64,000 bases of DNA from Lysobacterales bacterium (GTDB lineage: Bacteria; Pseudomonadota; Gammaproteobacteria; Xanthomonadales; Rhodanobacteraceae). Positions 27,908-37,364 of the stretch are shown here, one piece after another (position 1 is the first letter of the stretch; every line of letters begins with the position of its first letter). The position numbers and the translations under genes are program-made. The stretch is from positions 1-64,000 of the forward strand of contig JAFKMZ010000010.1 of assembly GCA_017305055.1 (NCBI GenBank). The letters run 5' to 3'. Below the pieces are notes generated by a model that was given only the letters and a program-made list of their open reading frames with translations, did no database searches and was not told where the DNA came from.

Positions 27908-28017
27908 GGCGATGGGTTCGTCCGGATCACGCGAGCCGCATGGCCTGAAAGACCTCCGTGCACGCTGCGCCAATGGGGCATCTTACACGCCGCATCGCGC
28001 CGGGCCGACCACACCAC

Positions 28018-29415
28018 TCAGGCCAGCACCGGATAAGTTGGGGCGACGTCCAACGTGGCCGCGCACACGGCCGCCAGTTCCAGCAGGCGCAAGTCGGAAC
28101 CGCGGGCGCCGACCAGCTGCAGGCCAACCGGCAGGCCATCCGGCAACGTCCCCATCGGCAGGCTCACCGCGGGGCAGCCAGCCAGGCTGGCAAAACTGGT
28201 GAGGTCGGCCTGCGAGTCCGGTACCGGGCCACCCAGTGGGAACGCACCCTGCGGCGTGGTGGGCAACACCAGCACGTCGACCTGGCAGAACAGGCGGCGC
28301 ATCTTCAGGATCGCGGCATCCAGCACGCGGTCGGCCAGCGCATAGTCGGCCGCACTCTTGCGCGCGGCGTAGCCCAGCATGCTGCGAAAGCGCGGCGACA
28401 CCGGATGGCGCGTGTCGGTCAGGTCGGGAGCAAAGGTATCGAGCATTTCCGCTTCCATCAGCAGCAGGCCCGAACGCCGGGCACGCGCAAAATCCCAATC
28501 GCTGAAATCGACCATGCGCCGTTCGCCGAGTGCGTGCGGCAGGCGCTGCAATGCCTGCTCGAACAGCTCGATCACGTCGGGCCTGACGCCAATCGCGCCC
28601 AGATCCGGGAGCACGCCGGAACGCAGGTTTCCGGGCTCCCAGTCGGGCAGTGCGAACGCTACGCGGCGCCGGCGCGAGCGCGCGTCGTCGGCGTCGTACC
28701 CCGCCAGCACCTGGAGCAGGATTGTGAGATCTTCTGCGCTGCGCGCGAGCAGACCCACCGCGTCCAGCCGGCGCGCCGCCGGCACCATGCCACGCGTGGA
28801 GATCTCGCCATGGGTCGGCTTGAGCGCATAGACGCCGCAATAGCTGGCCGGGATGCGGATCGAGCCCAGGCTGTCCGAACCCACGGCAGCAACCGCAAGC
28901 CCGGCGGCCACCGCGGCAGCGGCTCCGCCGGACGACCCGCCGGCGGTATAGCCGTGCCGGTGGGGATTGTGCGTGGGTCCAAAATGCGCGTTGTCGGTCG
29001 TGGCGCCCAGCGCGCCCTCGTCCATGTTGGTCTTGCCCACCAGCACCGCACCGGAGGCGCGCAAGCGCGCCACCACGTGGGCATCGCTTTCTGCCGGCTG
29101 CTCGCGGCCCGGCAGCCCGGCGCGGGTCGGCCAACCGGCCACGTCAAGATTGTCCTTCAAGGCCAGCGGGATGCCGTCGAGGCGGCCGATGACGCCGTCG
29201 CGGCGCCGGCGATCCGCCATTTGCGCCTGATCCTGGAGCAGGCCCGAGCGCACGTCGACGTAGGCGTTGAGCTGTGGATCGAGGCGCTCGATGGCCGCCT
29301 GGTAGGCATCGGTCAAGGCCTGAGGCTGCACGCGACCGACCGCCAGCCAGTGCAGCAACTGGCACAGGCTGGCGCCGCGCAGTTCGAAATCGGCAATCGG
29401 CTGCTGCGAATTCAT
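28018..29415 (-). CDS. Amidase-signature family hydrolase
   Basis: This ~465-residue protein carries the Ser-cisSer-Lys triad of the amidase signature: the lysine in LALKDN, the cis-serine in YTAGGSSGGAAAAV, and the nucleophile in GSDSLGSIRIPAS. The family hydrolyses amides, including GatA, allophanate and fatty-acid amide types. No gatB or gatC lies nearby, so it is unlikely to be the tRNA amidotransferase subunit; the substrate is unknown. The ATG at 29415 has AAGGTG 5 nt upstream. A GATAAT -10-like element sits at 29447-29442. Confidence 0.88.
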   Translation of the reverse strand: MNSQQPIADFELRGASLCQLLHWLAVGRVQPQALTDAYQAAIERLDPQLNAYVDVRSGLLQDQAQMADRRRRDGVIGRLDGIPLALKDNLDVAGWPTRAGLPGREQPAESDAHVVARLRASGAVLVGKTNMDEGALGATTDNAHFGPTHNPHRHGYTAGGSSGGAAAAVAAGLAVAAVGSDSLGSIRIPASYCGVYALKPTHGEISTRGMVPAARRLDAVGLLARSAEDLTILLQVLAGYDADDARSRRRRVAFALPDWEPGNLRSGVLPDLGAIGVRPDVIELFEQALQRLPHALGERRMVDFSDWDFARARRSGLLLMEAEMLDTFAPDLTDTRHPVSPRFRSMLGYAARKSAADYALADRVLDAAILKMRRLFCQVDVLVLPTTPQGAFPLGGPVPDSQADLTSFASLAGCPAVSLPMGTLPDGLPVGLQLVGARGSDLRLLELAAVCAATLDVAPTYPVLA

Positions 29416-29747
29416 GGGCACACCTTGGCGGACGAAGGCCGATTATCGCCACGCACCACCCCGTGATTGCAAGCACCGCCGGATTGGCGGCATATCGAGC
29501 ACGCCCATCAATGACCACGTTCGCCTGGCCACCACCGATGGCCACGCCGACCCGACGGAGCCGCAGGCATCCACCAGCGCCGCGCCCCAGTCGATTTGCC
29601 GCATGCGCCGCAAAACCGGACAATGCCACACGACCTGGCCTTGGCCGCGGCCTGCAGCAACACCGGTGTTGCCGGCGTGGACCCGATGGGACCGCCGACC
29701 TGGCGCGCCACGCTCGCCATCTGGCCGGCTGGTGCACGGAGACTGTC
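29416..29747. other. 332-bp intergenic region, amidase / ETF-QO divergent
   Basis: Apart from the amidase -10-like GATAAT and the ribosome site of ETF-QO at its right end, I see no gene, repeat or clear regulator site here. The long open frame leading into ETF-QO has no conserved protein features. Confidence 0.5.
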
Positions 29748-31361
29748 ATGAGCGAACGCGAATCGATGGAATACGACGTGGTGGTGGTCGGTGCCGGCCC
29801 GGCCGGGCTGGCGTGCGCCATCCATCTCAAGCAGCTCAAGCCGGAGATCAGCGTCTGCGTCATTGAAAAATCCTCGACTATCGGTGCGCACATCCTGTCC
29901 GGCGCGGTGATCGAACCCGAACCGCTGGATGCACTGCTGCCGGGTTGGCGCGACAGCCCACCACCGATCTGCATACCGGCCGGCGACGACGAGTTCTATC
30001 TGCTCAGCAAGACCGGCAAACACAAGCTGCCGAAACCACCGGGCATGCGCAACCACGGCAATTTCATCGTCTCGCTGGGAGCGCTGTGCGCCTGGCTGGC
30101 GCCACAGGCCGAGGCCTTGGGCGTGGACGTGTTTCCTGGCTTCGCCGCCGCCGAAACACTGCATGGCGACGACGGCACGGTGACCGGCATCCGCATCGGT
30201 GACATGGGCGTGGCGAAGGATGGTTCGCACAAGGCCAACTACACGCAGGGCGTCGACATCCTTGCCAAGGTCACCGTGGTGGCCGAGGGTGCACGCGGCA
30301 GCCTGACCAAGGTGCTGGTGCAGCGCTTCAAACTCGACGCGCACAGCGACCCGCAGGGTTATTCCATCGGCATCAAGGAACTCTGGCAGGTGCCTGCCGG
30401 GCGCGTGACGCCGGGCAAGATCGTGCACAGCTTCGGCTGGCCGGCCGACCCGCACACCTATGGCGGAGGCTTTCTTTACCACCTGGACGGCGACCGCCTG
30501 GCACTGGGCTACGTCAGCGGCCTGGACTACAGCGACCCCCTGTACAAGCCATGGGAAGCATTCCAGCAGTGGAAGCACCATCCGCTGATCAAGCCGCTGC
30601 TGGAAGGCGGCCAGATCCTCTCCGCCGGTGCGCGCGCGATGGCGACAGGCGGCTACCAGTCCATGCCGAAAGTGGAGATGCCAGGCGCGCTCCTGATCGG
30701 CGACACCGCCGGCCTGCTCAACGTGCCGAAAATCAAGGGCACGCACCAGGCGATCCGCAGCGGCATGCTCGCCGCCGGGCACCTGGCGCAGAAACTCGAC
30801 AGTACCGGTTTCGATGCGAAGCTGCGCGGCTCGGCGGTCATGGCCGAGCTGAAGAAGGTGCGCAACGTCAAACCCGGCTTCAAGAAGGGCTTCTGGTTCG
30901 GGCTGCTGAATGCCGGCTGGGAAACCGCCACCGCCGGCCTCTCTCCCTGGACCCTGAAAAACACCGCGGACTGGTCGAGCCTGCACAAGATCGGCGAGTA
31001 CACCCCACCGGAGCGCGACTACGTGCAGCGCACCCTGCCGCCGCGTGACCGCCTGGCCAGCGTGTACTTCTCCGCAACCGAATACGACGAGGACCAGCCA
31101 GTGCACCTGGTCGTCTCCGATCCCTCCATCTGCGTGACCCGCTGCAAGGAAGAATATGACAATCCCTGCACGCGTTTTTGCCCGGCCAACGTCTACGAGA
31201 TGGTCGACGACGTCATGCCGGACGGCAGCACACGGCCGCGCCTGCAGATCAACGCCGCCAATTGCGTGCATTGCAAGACCTGCGACATCAAGGATCCCTA
31301 CGAGATCATCACCTGGGTCACGCCCGAAGGTGGATCCGGGCCGAACTACCAGAACTTGTGA
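29748..31361 (+). CDS. Electron transfer flavoprotein-ubiquinone oxidoreductase
   Basis: This 537-residue inner-membrane flavoprotein passes electrons from ETF to ubiquinone. The N-terminal FAD fold is VVVVGAGPAGLACAI. The C-terminal ferredoxin domain holds the 4Fe-4S cysteines in CVTRCKEEYDNPCTRFCPANVY and CVHCKTCDIKDPYEI. GAHILSGAVIEPEPLDALLPGW and LGYVSGLDYSDPLYKPWEAFQ are strong family marks. The ATG at 29748 has GGAG 7 nt upstream. It works with EtfBA (36.6-38.3 kb) and FadE, though the three loci are separate. Confidence 0.95.
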   Translation: MSERESMEYDVVVVGAGPAGLACAIHLKQLKPEISVCVIEKSSTIGAHILSGAVIEPEPLDALLPGWRDSPPPICIPAGDDEFYLLSKTGKHKLPKPPGMRNHGNFIVSLGALCAWLAPQAEALGVDVFPGFAAAETLHGDDGTVTGIRIGDMGVAKDGSHKANYTQGVDILAKVTVVAEGARGSLTKVLVQRFKLDAHSDPQGYSIGIKELWQVPAGRVTPGKIVHSFGWPADPHTYGGGFLYHLDGDRLALGYVSGLDYSDPLYKPWEAFQQWKHHPLIKPLLEGGQILSAGARAMATGGYQSMPKVEMPGALLIGDTAGLLNVPKIKGTHQAIRSGMLAAGHLAQKLDSTGFDAKLRGSAVMAELKKVRNVKPGFKKGFWFGLLNAGWETATAGLSPWTLKNTADWSSLHKIGEYTPPERDYVQRTLPPRDRLASVYFSATEYDEDQPVHLVVSDPSICVTRCKEEYDNPCTRFCPANVYEMVDDVMPDGSTRPRLQINAANCVHCKTCDIKDPYEIITWVTPEGGSGPNYQNL

Positions 31362-31379
31362 CCCATCCGGGGCAGTCCG

Positions 31380-33461
31380 CTGATCGGCAATCTTTCATGG
31401 CGCGCCAGGCGCCTCGGATACGTCCTGCAGCGGGTACGCGGCAGCCTGGCCTCGCGCGGCTGGCGGGGAACCTGGGCGCGCATCAGGCAGGAGTTCCAGG
31501 CCCGCCCCGGGAGCGATGACGCGCTTGCACTCCTGCCATTGGACGCGGCCCCCGCAGTGGTCAGGCTGCCCACCTCCGCGGCACCCCTGGTCTCGATCGT
31601 CATCCCGGCCTACGGCAAGTTGCCCTACACCTTGGCCTGCCTGCGCTCGGTGGCGCTGCATGGTGCGCAGGCACCGTTCGAGGTCATCCTGGTCGACGAT
31701 GCCTCGCCGGACGACAGCGCGGCACACCTGGAGCGCATCGAGGGCCTGCGCCTGCTGCGCAATCCGCACAATCTAGGCTTCGTCGGCAGCTGCAATGCCG
31801 GCGCCGCGGCAGCCGGCGGCCAATTCCTGCTGTTCCTCAACAACGATACCCAGGTCAGTCCCGGCTGGCTCGACGCCCTGCTGCGCTGTTTCACCGAGCG
31901 CGCCGATTGCGGCATTGCCGGCAGCCGCCTGGTGTACCCGGATGGCCGCCTGCAGGAGGCCGGCGGCATCGTGTTTGCCGACGGCAGCTGCTGGAACTAC
32001 GGGCGCTTCGAGCCGCGCGATGCACCAGACTTCGGCTACCGGCGCCAGGTCGACTACGTCAGCGGCGCCGCGCTGCTGATCCGCAGCCAGTTGTTCCGAC
32101 AGCTGGGCGGCTTCGACCAACGCTACGCGCCTGGCTACTACGAGGACACCGATCTCGCCTTCGCAGTACGGCGGCAGGGCCTGGCCGTGTATTACGAACC
32201 GGCAAGCCTGGTGGTGCACTGCGAAGGCGTCAGCGCCGGCACCGACACGACCCGCGGCATGAAGCGCCACCAGGCGACCAACCAGGCCAAGTTCACCGGC
32301 AAGTGGACGGCCGAGCTGGCGGTGCAACCGCCACCGGGCACCGCACTCGGGCAGGCCATCCGCTGGCGTTCCCGCGGCCGGGTGCTGGTGGTGGACGCCA
32401 CCACGCCGGATCCGGCGCGCGACTCGGGCTCCATGCGCCTGTGCGCGATCCTGCGCCTGCTCGACGTGCAGGGCTGGAGCGTGAGCTTCGCGCCGGACGA
32501 CGGCCGCGCCGATCCTGACGGCATCGCGACGCTCGGCGCGCTTGGCTGCGAGCTGCTCGGAGGCCCGACGCTCAAGGACCTGCCGGCCTGGCTGCGCGAC
32601 AACGGCCGCGAATTGCACGCCGTCATGCTGTGCCGGCACACGGTGGCCGGACAGTATGCCGCCATCGTGCGCCGCCACGCGCCACAGGCCAGGCTGCTGT
32701 TCGACACCGTCGACCTGCACTTCCTGCGCGAGCAGCGGGCCGCCGAGGTCACCGCCAATGCCCGTCTGCGCCACCAGGCCCAAGCGACGCGGCACAGCGA
32801 GCTGGCGCTCATCGCCGCAGCCGACGTCAGCTTCGTGGTCAGCCCGCACGAACAGGCGCTGCTGGCCTCGCTGGTGCCCACAGCCCACGTGGAATTGCTG
32901 TCCAACATCCACGAAGTCGACGAACGGGCGCCAGGCTACGGCGGGCGCAGGGATCTCGTCTTCATCGGCGGCTGCAACCATGCCCCCAATCTCGATGCCA
33001 TGCGCTGGATTGCCGCGGAGATCCTGCCAGCTCTGCGCAGCGCGTTTCCGGACATCACCGTGCACCTGCTCGGCGACATGCCGGGGTCGGTGCGCCGAGA
33101 ACTGGCGCAACCCGGCCTGGGCTGCCACGGGCGCGTGGCGGATCTCACGCCCTGGCTGGACGGCTGTCTGGCCTCGATCGCGCCGCTGCGCTTCGGCGCC
33201 GGGGTGAAGGGCAAGATCAACATGGCCATGAGCCATGGCGTGCCCGTCATCGCCACGCCCATTGCCATCGAGGGCATGCAGCTGCGTGAGGGCGTCGACG
33301 TCCTGGTGGCGCAGGCGCCAGCCGGGTTCGTCACGGCTGTGACGCGTCTGCAATCCGACCCGGCACTCTGGGCACAGCTGTCGACGAACGGCATGGCCAA
33401 TGTGCGCGGGCACTTTTCACCCGCCGCCGCCGCGGCTGCATTGCAGCGGGCCTTGCCATGA
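31380..33461 (+). CDS. Large glycosyltransferase with GT2 and GT4-like halves, uncertain start
   Basis: The N-terminal half is a GT-A family 2 domain (LVSIVIPAYG, VILVDDASPDD, LFLNNDTQVSPGWLDALL, FDQRYAPGYYEDTDLAFAVR). The C-terminal half resembles a GT-B/GT4 enzyme (VFIGGCNHAPNLDAMRWIA, SIAPLRFGAGVKGKI). Such fusions build rhamnan, O-antigen or similar surface glycans. The first ATG/GTG/TTG in frame is TTG at 31539, but the frame reads plausibly from 31380 (WRARRLGYVLQRVRGSLASR, then RGWRGTWARIRQEFQ), so the true start is probably CTG 31380 or another rare codon. It overlaps the next gene by ATGA. Confidence 0.82.
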   Translation: MIGNLSWRARRLGYVLQRVRGSLASRGWRGTWARIRQEFQARPGSDDALALLPLDAAPAVVRLPTSAAPLVSIVIPAYGKLPYTLACLRSVALHGAQAPFEVILVDDASPDDSAAHLERIEGLRLLRNPHNLGFVGSCNAGAAAAGGQFLLFLNNDTQVSPGWLDALLRCFTERADCGIAGSRLVYPDGRLQEAGGIVFADGSCWNYGRFEPRDAPDFGYRRQVDYVSGAALLIRSQLFRQLGGFDQRYAPGYYEDTDLAFAVRRQGLAVYYEPASLVVHCEGVSAGTDTTRGMKRHQATNQAKFTGKWTAELAVQPPPGTALGQAIRWRSRGRVLVVDATTPDPARDSGSMRLCAILRLLDVQGWSVSFAPDDGRADPDGIATLGALGCELLGGPTLKDLPAWLRDNGRELHAVMLCRHTVAGQYAAIVRRHAPQARLLFDTVDLHFLREQRAAEVTANARLRHQAQATRHSELALIAAADVSFVVSPHEQALLASLVPTAHVELLSNIHEVDERAPGYGGRRDLVFIGGCNHAPNLDAMRWIAAEILPALRSAFPDITVHLLGDMPGSVRRELAQPGLGCHGRVADLTPWLDGCLASIAPLRFGAGVKGKINMAMSHGVPVIATPIAIEGMQLREGVDVLVAQAPAGFVTAVTRLQSDPALWAQLSTNGMANVRGHFSPAAAAAALQRALP

Positions 33462-36301
33462 GGGTCGGCGCCGCCATTGCGCTCGCCCGTTCGGCCATCG
33501 AGCGGCACGGCGGTGGCTGGCGCGGCGCCTGGGCCGTGGCCAGGCGCAGTGCGCGCATCCTCCACGCACTGGGTTGGCGAGGCCTGGCGCAGCGCATCCG
33601 TGCCGCCAGTGCGCCGCCGGCTCCAGCCATGCCCCAGGCGCAGGCCGTGCACTTTCCGCCCGCCTCGCCGCTCGACCAGGTGCGGCTGCGCGTCGGCGTC
33701 ATGTTGCACGTGTTCTACCCCGATCTGCTCGACGAGCTGGCGCGCGACCTGGCGCACATGCCGGTGCCCTACGTGCTGATGATCTCGGTCGGCGACGCAA
33801 CCGCGCGCGACGCCGCGTTGGCGCGCTGCCGGAATCTGCCGCGGGTGCAGACGCTCGAGGTGCGCATCGTGCCCAACCGCGGGCGCGATCTGGCGCCGCT
33901 GCTGCTGACCTTCCGCGGGGAAATCCTGGCGCTCGATGTCGTCTGCCACCTGCACACCAAGAAGTCGCTGTACTCCGGCCAGGAGCAGGATCGCTGGCGG
34001 CGCTACCTGGTCGAGCGCCTGCTCGGCAGTGGCGGGCGCATTGGCTGGATCCTCGGCATGTTCCAGGCCATGCCGCAGCTGGGCATGGTCTACCCGGAAA
34101 GCTTTGCCTCGGTACCGTGGTGGGCACACACCTGGTTGAGCAACGTGGCCTGTGGGCGCGAGCTCGGTGCGCGGCTCGGCATCGCCGTGGACCCGGCGGC
34201 CTATCTGGACTATCCAGCCGGCTCGATGTTCTGGGCGCGCACCGCGGCCCTGCGCCCCCTGTACGACCTCGAGCTGCCGCTCGCGACCTTCCCGCCGGAA
34301 CAGGGCCAGACCGACGGCACCACCCAGCACGCGCTGGAGCGCCTGCTGGGCCTGGTCGTACCACGCCATGGCATGCTGCTCGGCATCCTGCCCGCGGACG
34401 GCACGCAGTCCCTGCACGGCGAAGGTGAGCGCAACTGGCACGCCTACTTCAGTGCCCCGCTGGCGCACAAGATCGGCATGGCCGCGCTTGATGCCGAACT
34501 GGTCTCGTTCGACGTCTTCGACACCCTGGTGTGGCGGCCGTTCCTGCAGCCGGCGGGAGCCAGGGCCTACCTGGGCTGGCTGGTTGAGCGGCGCCACGGC
34601 CTGGCCGGCTTCGACGCGCTGCGCTCGCGCGCCGAGCACGCGACCTACCTGCGGCGCGGTTGTGACGTCACCCTGGCTGACATCTATGCGGAGCTGGCGC
34701 GCCGGCCCGAGTTGCGTGGCATGCCGATGGCGGCGCTGCAGGCGCTGGAGATGGATACCGAGCAACGTCTCCTCAGGCCCCGGCCAGCGGCAGTCGATGC
34801 CGCACGCACGCTGGCCGAAGGCGGCAAGCGCGTCATCGCCGTCTCCGACATGTATCTCGCGGCCGAGGATTTGCGTCACGTGCTGCCGTCAGCGGCAAGC
34901 GAACCATTGCGGGCCATCCACGTCTCCTGCGACAACGGGTGGCGCAAGGATGGCGGCGCAGCCTGGCGCCAACTGCCGGAGCTGGAAGGCGTGCGCCCCG
35001 AACACTGGCTGCATGTGGGCGACAACGAGCATGCCGATGTGCAGCTGCCGCAGGCCATGGGCTTCATCCATCCGGTCCACGCGCTGCGCTCCGGCGCCTT
35101 GCTTGACCTCGTCCCCGCCCTGCGTCCCCTGCGCCCGAGTGCGGCACAACGCGGGCGCTGGCAAGACCAGCTGTGGCTGGGCCTGCTGGCCAACCACTGC
35201 AACGCGCTGGCGGACGCGCACCCCGAGGCCTTTGGCACACGACTGACGCTGGAGGCGCCGGAAGCGCTGGGCTACCTGGTGCTTGGCCCGCTGCTGCTCG
35301 ACTACGCCACCTGGATGGCGCGGCTCGCCGGCGAACGCGAGGTGCGGCGCATCCTGTTCCTGAGCCGCGAAGGCCACCTGCTGCTGCAGGTGTTCCAGCG
35401 CTTGCAGCACGCCGTGCCGCGGCTTGCCGCCATCGACGCAGGTTATTTCCTGGCATCGCGGCGCGCGGTGCATACCGCTGCGCTGCGCAGCATCGAGGAC
35501 CTGCATGCGGTGTTTGCCGCCCCCTATACCGGGCCGCTGGACGCGCTCATCCGGGCCCGGCTGGGCGCCCCCATGGCCACGGCCTTGGCGACCCAGATGG
35601 CGCGTGCCACCCTCGACCAGGAAGTGTTCCTGCCGGAAATGCAAACGCAGCTGATCGAACTGCTGCGGCCATTCGCAGCCACCATCACGAAGGTCGCCCG
35701 GACCGAGCGGGAAACCTACCTGGAATACTGCTCGAATATGGGCGTGGACGAGGCGACCATGGTGGCCGACATCGGCTATGCCGCCAGTATCCAGCACGGC
35801 CTCATGCGGCTCACCGGCCAGCCGCTGGGTGGTGCCTACCTGGCGCTGAAGGCCGCGGCGGACCAGGTCACCGCGCAGCATGGCTGGGCCTGCGCCCGCT
35901 TCCACGATGCACGCACGGCCGGGACCGGCGAAGCAGGTCCGGTGATGCGCCACCACCTGCTGCTGGAAGCCATGCTCACCGCACCCCAAGGCCAGTTCTC
36001 ACACTTTTCGCGCAAGGCCGGCGCGCTGGACCCGGTCTATGCCACGAACGGCATGCCACCGGCCGACTGGCGGGTGCTCGAGCGCGTCCACGCCGGCTGC
36101 CTGCGCTTCGTCGACGATGCCTGTGATGTGGTCGGTGCGGATGCTGTCGAACTGGCCTTCGACCGCGACCACGTCCAGGTGCCGCTGCAGTGCTGCGCCT
36201 CCGGGGCATGGCAGCCCGGCAGCTGGGCGCGCGCACTTGGCGTGGAGGACCGCTACAGCGGCCGCGGCGTTGTGGCTGGCGCCGCGCTGCGTCCGCGCTG
36301 A
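33458..36301 (+). CDS. Rhamnan-synthesis F (RgpF) domain plus HAD-like domain protein
   Basis: This 947-residue protein has three parts. The N-terminal third (~75-320) is RgpF-like: LHVFYPDLLDELARDL, NRGRDLAPLLL, HLHTKKSLYS and LDYPAGSMFWARTAAL. A HAD hydrolase-like domain (~345-540) follows, with motif I SFDVFDTLVWRP, motif II AVSDMY and a late GDNEHADV. A long helical C-terminal region ends the protein, with FLSREGHLLL and ADIGYAASIQHGL, as in COG5610-type proteins. It is translationally coupled to the upstream glycosyltransferase, which supports a role in surface polysaccharide assembly. The exact reaction is unknown. Confidence 0.85.
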   Translation: MRVGAAIALARSAIERHGGGWRGAWAVARRSARILHALGWRGLAQRIRAASAPPAPAMPQAQAVHFPPASPLDQVRLRVGVMLHVFYPDLLDELARDLAHMPVPYVLMISVGDATARDAALARCRNLPRVQTLEVRIVPNRGRDLAPLLLTFRGEILALDVVCHLHTKKSLYSGQEQDRWRRYLVERLLGSGGRIGWILGMFQAMPQLGMVYPESFASVPWWAHTWLSNVACGRELGARLGIAVDPAAYLDYPAGSMFWARTAALRPLYDLELPLATFPPEQGQTDGTTQHALERLLGLVVPRHGMLLGILPADGTQSLHGEGERNWHAYFSAPLAHKIGMAALDAELVSFDVFDTLVWRPFLQPAGARAYLGWLVERRHGLAGFDALRSRAEHATYLRRGCDVTLADIYAELARRPELRGMPMAALQALEMDTEQRLLRPRPAAVDAARTLAEGGKRVIAVSDMYLAAEDLRHVLPSAASEPLRAIHVSCDNGWRKDGGAAWRQLPELEGVRPEHWLHVGDNEHADVQLPQAMGFIHPVHALRSGALLDLVPALRPLRPSAAQRGRWQDQLWLGLLANHCNALADAHPEAFGTRLTLEAPEALGYLVLGPLLLDYATWMARLAGEREVRRILFLSREGHLLLQVFQRLQHAVPRLAAIDAGYFLASRRAVHTAALRSIEDLHAVFAAPYTGPLDALIRARLGAPMATALATQMARATLDQEVFLPEMQTQLIELLRPFAATITKVARTERETYLEYCSNMGVDEATMVADIGYAASIQHGLMRLTGQPLGGAYLALKAAADQVTAQHGWACARFHDARTAGTGEAGPVMRHHLLLEAMLTAPQGQFSHFSRKAGALDPVYATNGMPPADWRVLERVHAGCLRFVDDACDVVGADAVELAFDRDHVQVPLQCCASGAWQPGSWARALGVEDRYSGRGVVAGAALRPR

Positions 36302-36474
36302 GCCTCGGCTGCGTCCTGCCGGTGGCGGTGCCGGGGTTGTCGAACACGGCCATCGCGGGTCCGTTGCCAGCAGCGCGGAGCATGTGCGGGCCAACACCAT
36401 CCGCACCACCACAAACCAGCACCTTCATGTCCCATTCCCGACGCCGTGAGCGGCACAGCACTACCGCCGCGGAC

Positions 36475-36502
36475 TTGGGCCCGCACAGCCATGCGTTAGA
36501 AT
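36475..36502 (+). promoter_or_regulatory. Promoter of etfBA
   Basis: TTGGGC (36475-36480) and TAGAAT (36497-36502) are separated by 16 bp. The predicted leader is ~48 nt, ending in an AAGGAG ribosome site before etfB. Confidence 0.45.
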
Positions 36503-36556
36503 GTGCCCTTGCTATCGCAGCGTCCGCGCCAGGCAGCGCGCGGCTCAAGGAGACCC

Positions 36557-37303
36557 ATGAAGATACTGGTCGGCTACAAGCGCGTGGTGGACTACAACGT
36601 CCGCATCCAGGTCAAGCCAGACGGCAGCGGCGTGGTGACCGACGGCGTCAAGCTGTCCGCCAACCCGTTCGACGACATTGCCCTGGAAGAGGCGCTGCGC
36701 CTGCACGAGAGCGGTGTGGCCGACGAGGTGGTGATTGCCGGCATCGGCCCCGCCAACCTTGGCGCGCACCTGCGCAACGGCCTGGGCATGGGCGCTGACC
36801 GGGCGATCCACGTGGTCAGCGAGGAAGCCGTGCAGCCGCTGACCGCCGCGCGCGTGTTCCTCAAGCTCATCGAGAAGGAACAGCCCGGCCTGGTCATCCT
36901 TGGCAAGCAGGCGATCGACGACGACAGCGGCCAGACCGGGCAGATGCTTGCCGCGCTGTGGGACCGGCCGCAGGCCACGTTTGCCAGCAAGCTCGAGATT
37001 GCCGACGGCAAGGCGAAGGTCACGCGCGAGGTCGATGCCGGCCTGGAAGTGATCGAGGTCGACCTGCCTGCCGTGGTCACCACCGACCTGCGCCTGAACG
37101 AACCGCGCTTCATCAAGCTCACCGGCATCATGAAGGCCAAGTCCAAGCCGCTCGAAACCATGGAACTGGCCAGCCTTGGCGTCGAATCCGGCGACCACCT
37201 GAAGAATACCCACTACGCGCCGCCGCCCAAACGCAGCAAGGGCGTGATGGTGAAGGACGCCGCCGAGCTGGTGGCCGCGCTGAAGCAGAAAGGCCTGCTT
37301 TGA
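36557..37303 (+). CDS. etfB: Electron transfer flavoprotein beta subunit
   Basis: This 248-residue ETF small subunit binds AMP and forms a heterodimer with EtfA to carry electrons from acyl-CoA dehydrogenases to ETF-QO. Hallmarks are KILVGYKRVVDYNVRIQV, NPFDDIALEEALRL, LGKQAIDDDSGQTGQMLAALW and TTDLRLNEPRFIKLTGIMKAK. The start at 36557 has AAGGAG 7 nt upstream. etfA follows 61 bp later on the same strand. Confidence 0.96.
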   Translation: MKILVGYKRVVDYNVRIQVKPDGSGVVTDGVKLSANPFDDIALEEALRLHESGVADEVVIAGIGPANLGAHLRNGLGMGADRAIHVVSEEAVQPLTAARVFLKLIEKEQPGLVILGKQAIDDDSGQTGQMLAALWDRPQATFASKLEIADGKAKVTREVDAGLEVIEVDLPAVVTTDLRLNEPRFIKLTGIMKAKSKPLETMELASLGVESGDHLKNTHYAPPPKRSKGVMVKDAAELVAALKQKGLL

Positions 37304-37364
37304 GCCCAGGCCACTGGATGCGGGGCAACTCCCGCAAACACGGAAACAGAGACTGGAGACAACC

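Noticed and set aside
28018-29415. GatA subunit of the Asp/Glu-tRNA amidotransferase
   Set aside because: The amidase signature fits, but gatC and gatB are absent nearby, so general amidase is the safer call.
32936-34879. 647-codon antisense frame across the glycosyltransferase and RgpF-HAD genes
   Set aside because: Spans two genes coupled on the other strand and shows no family features.
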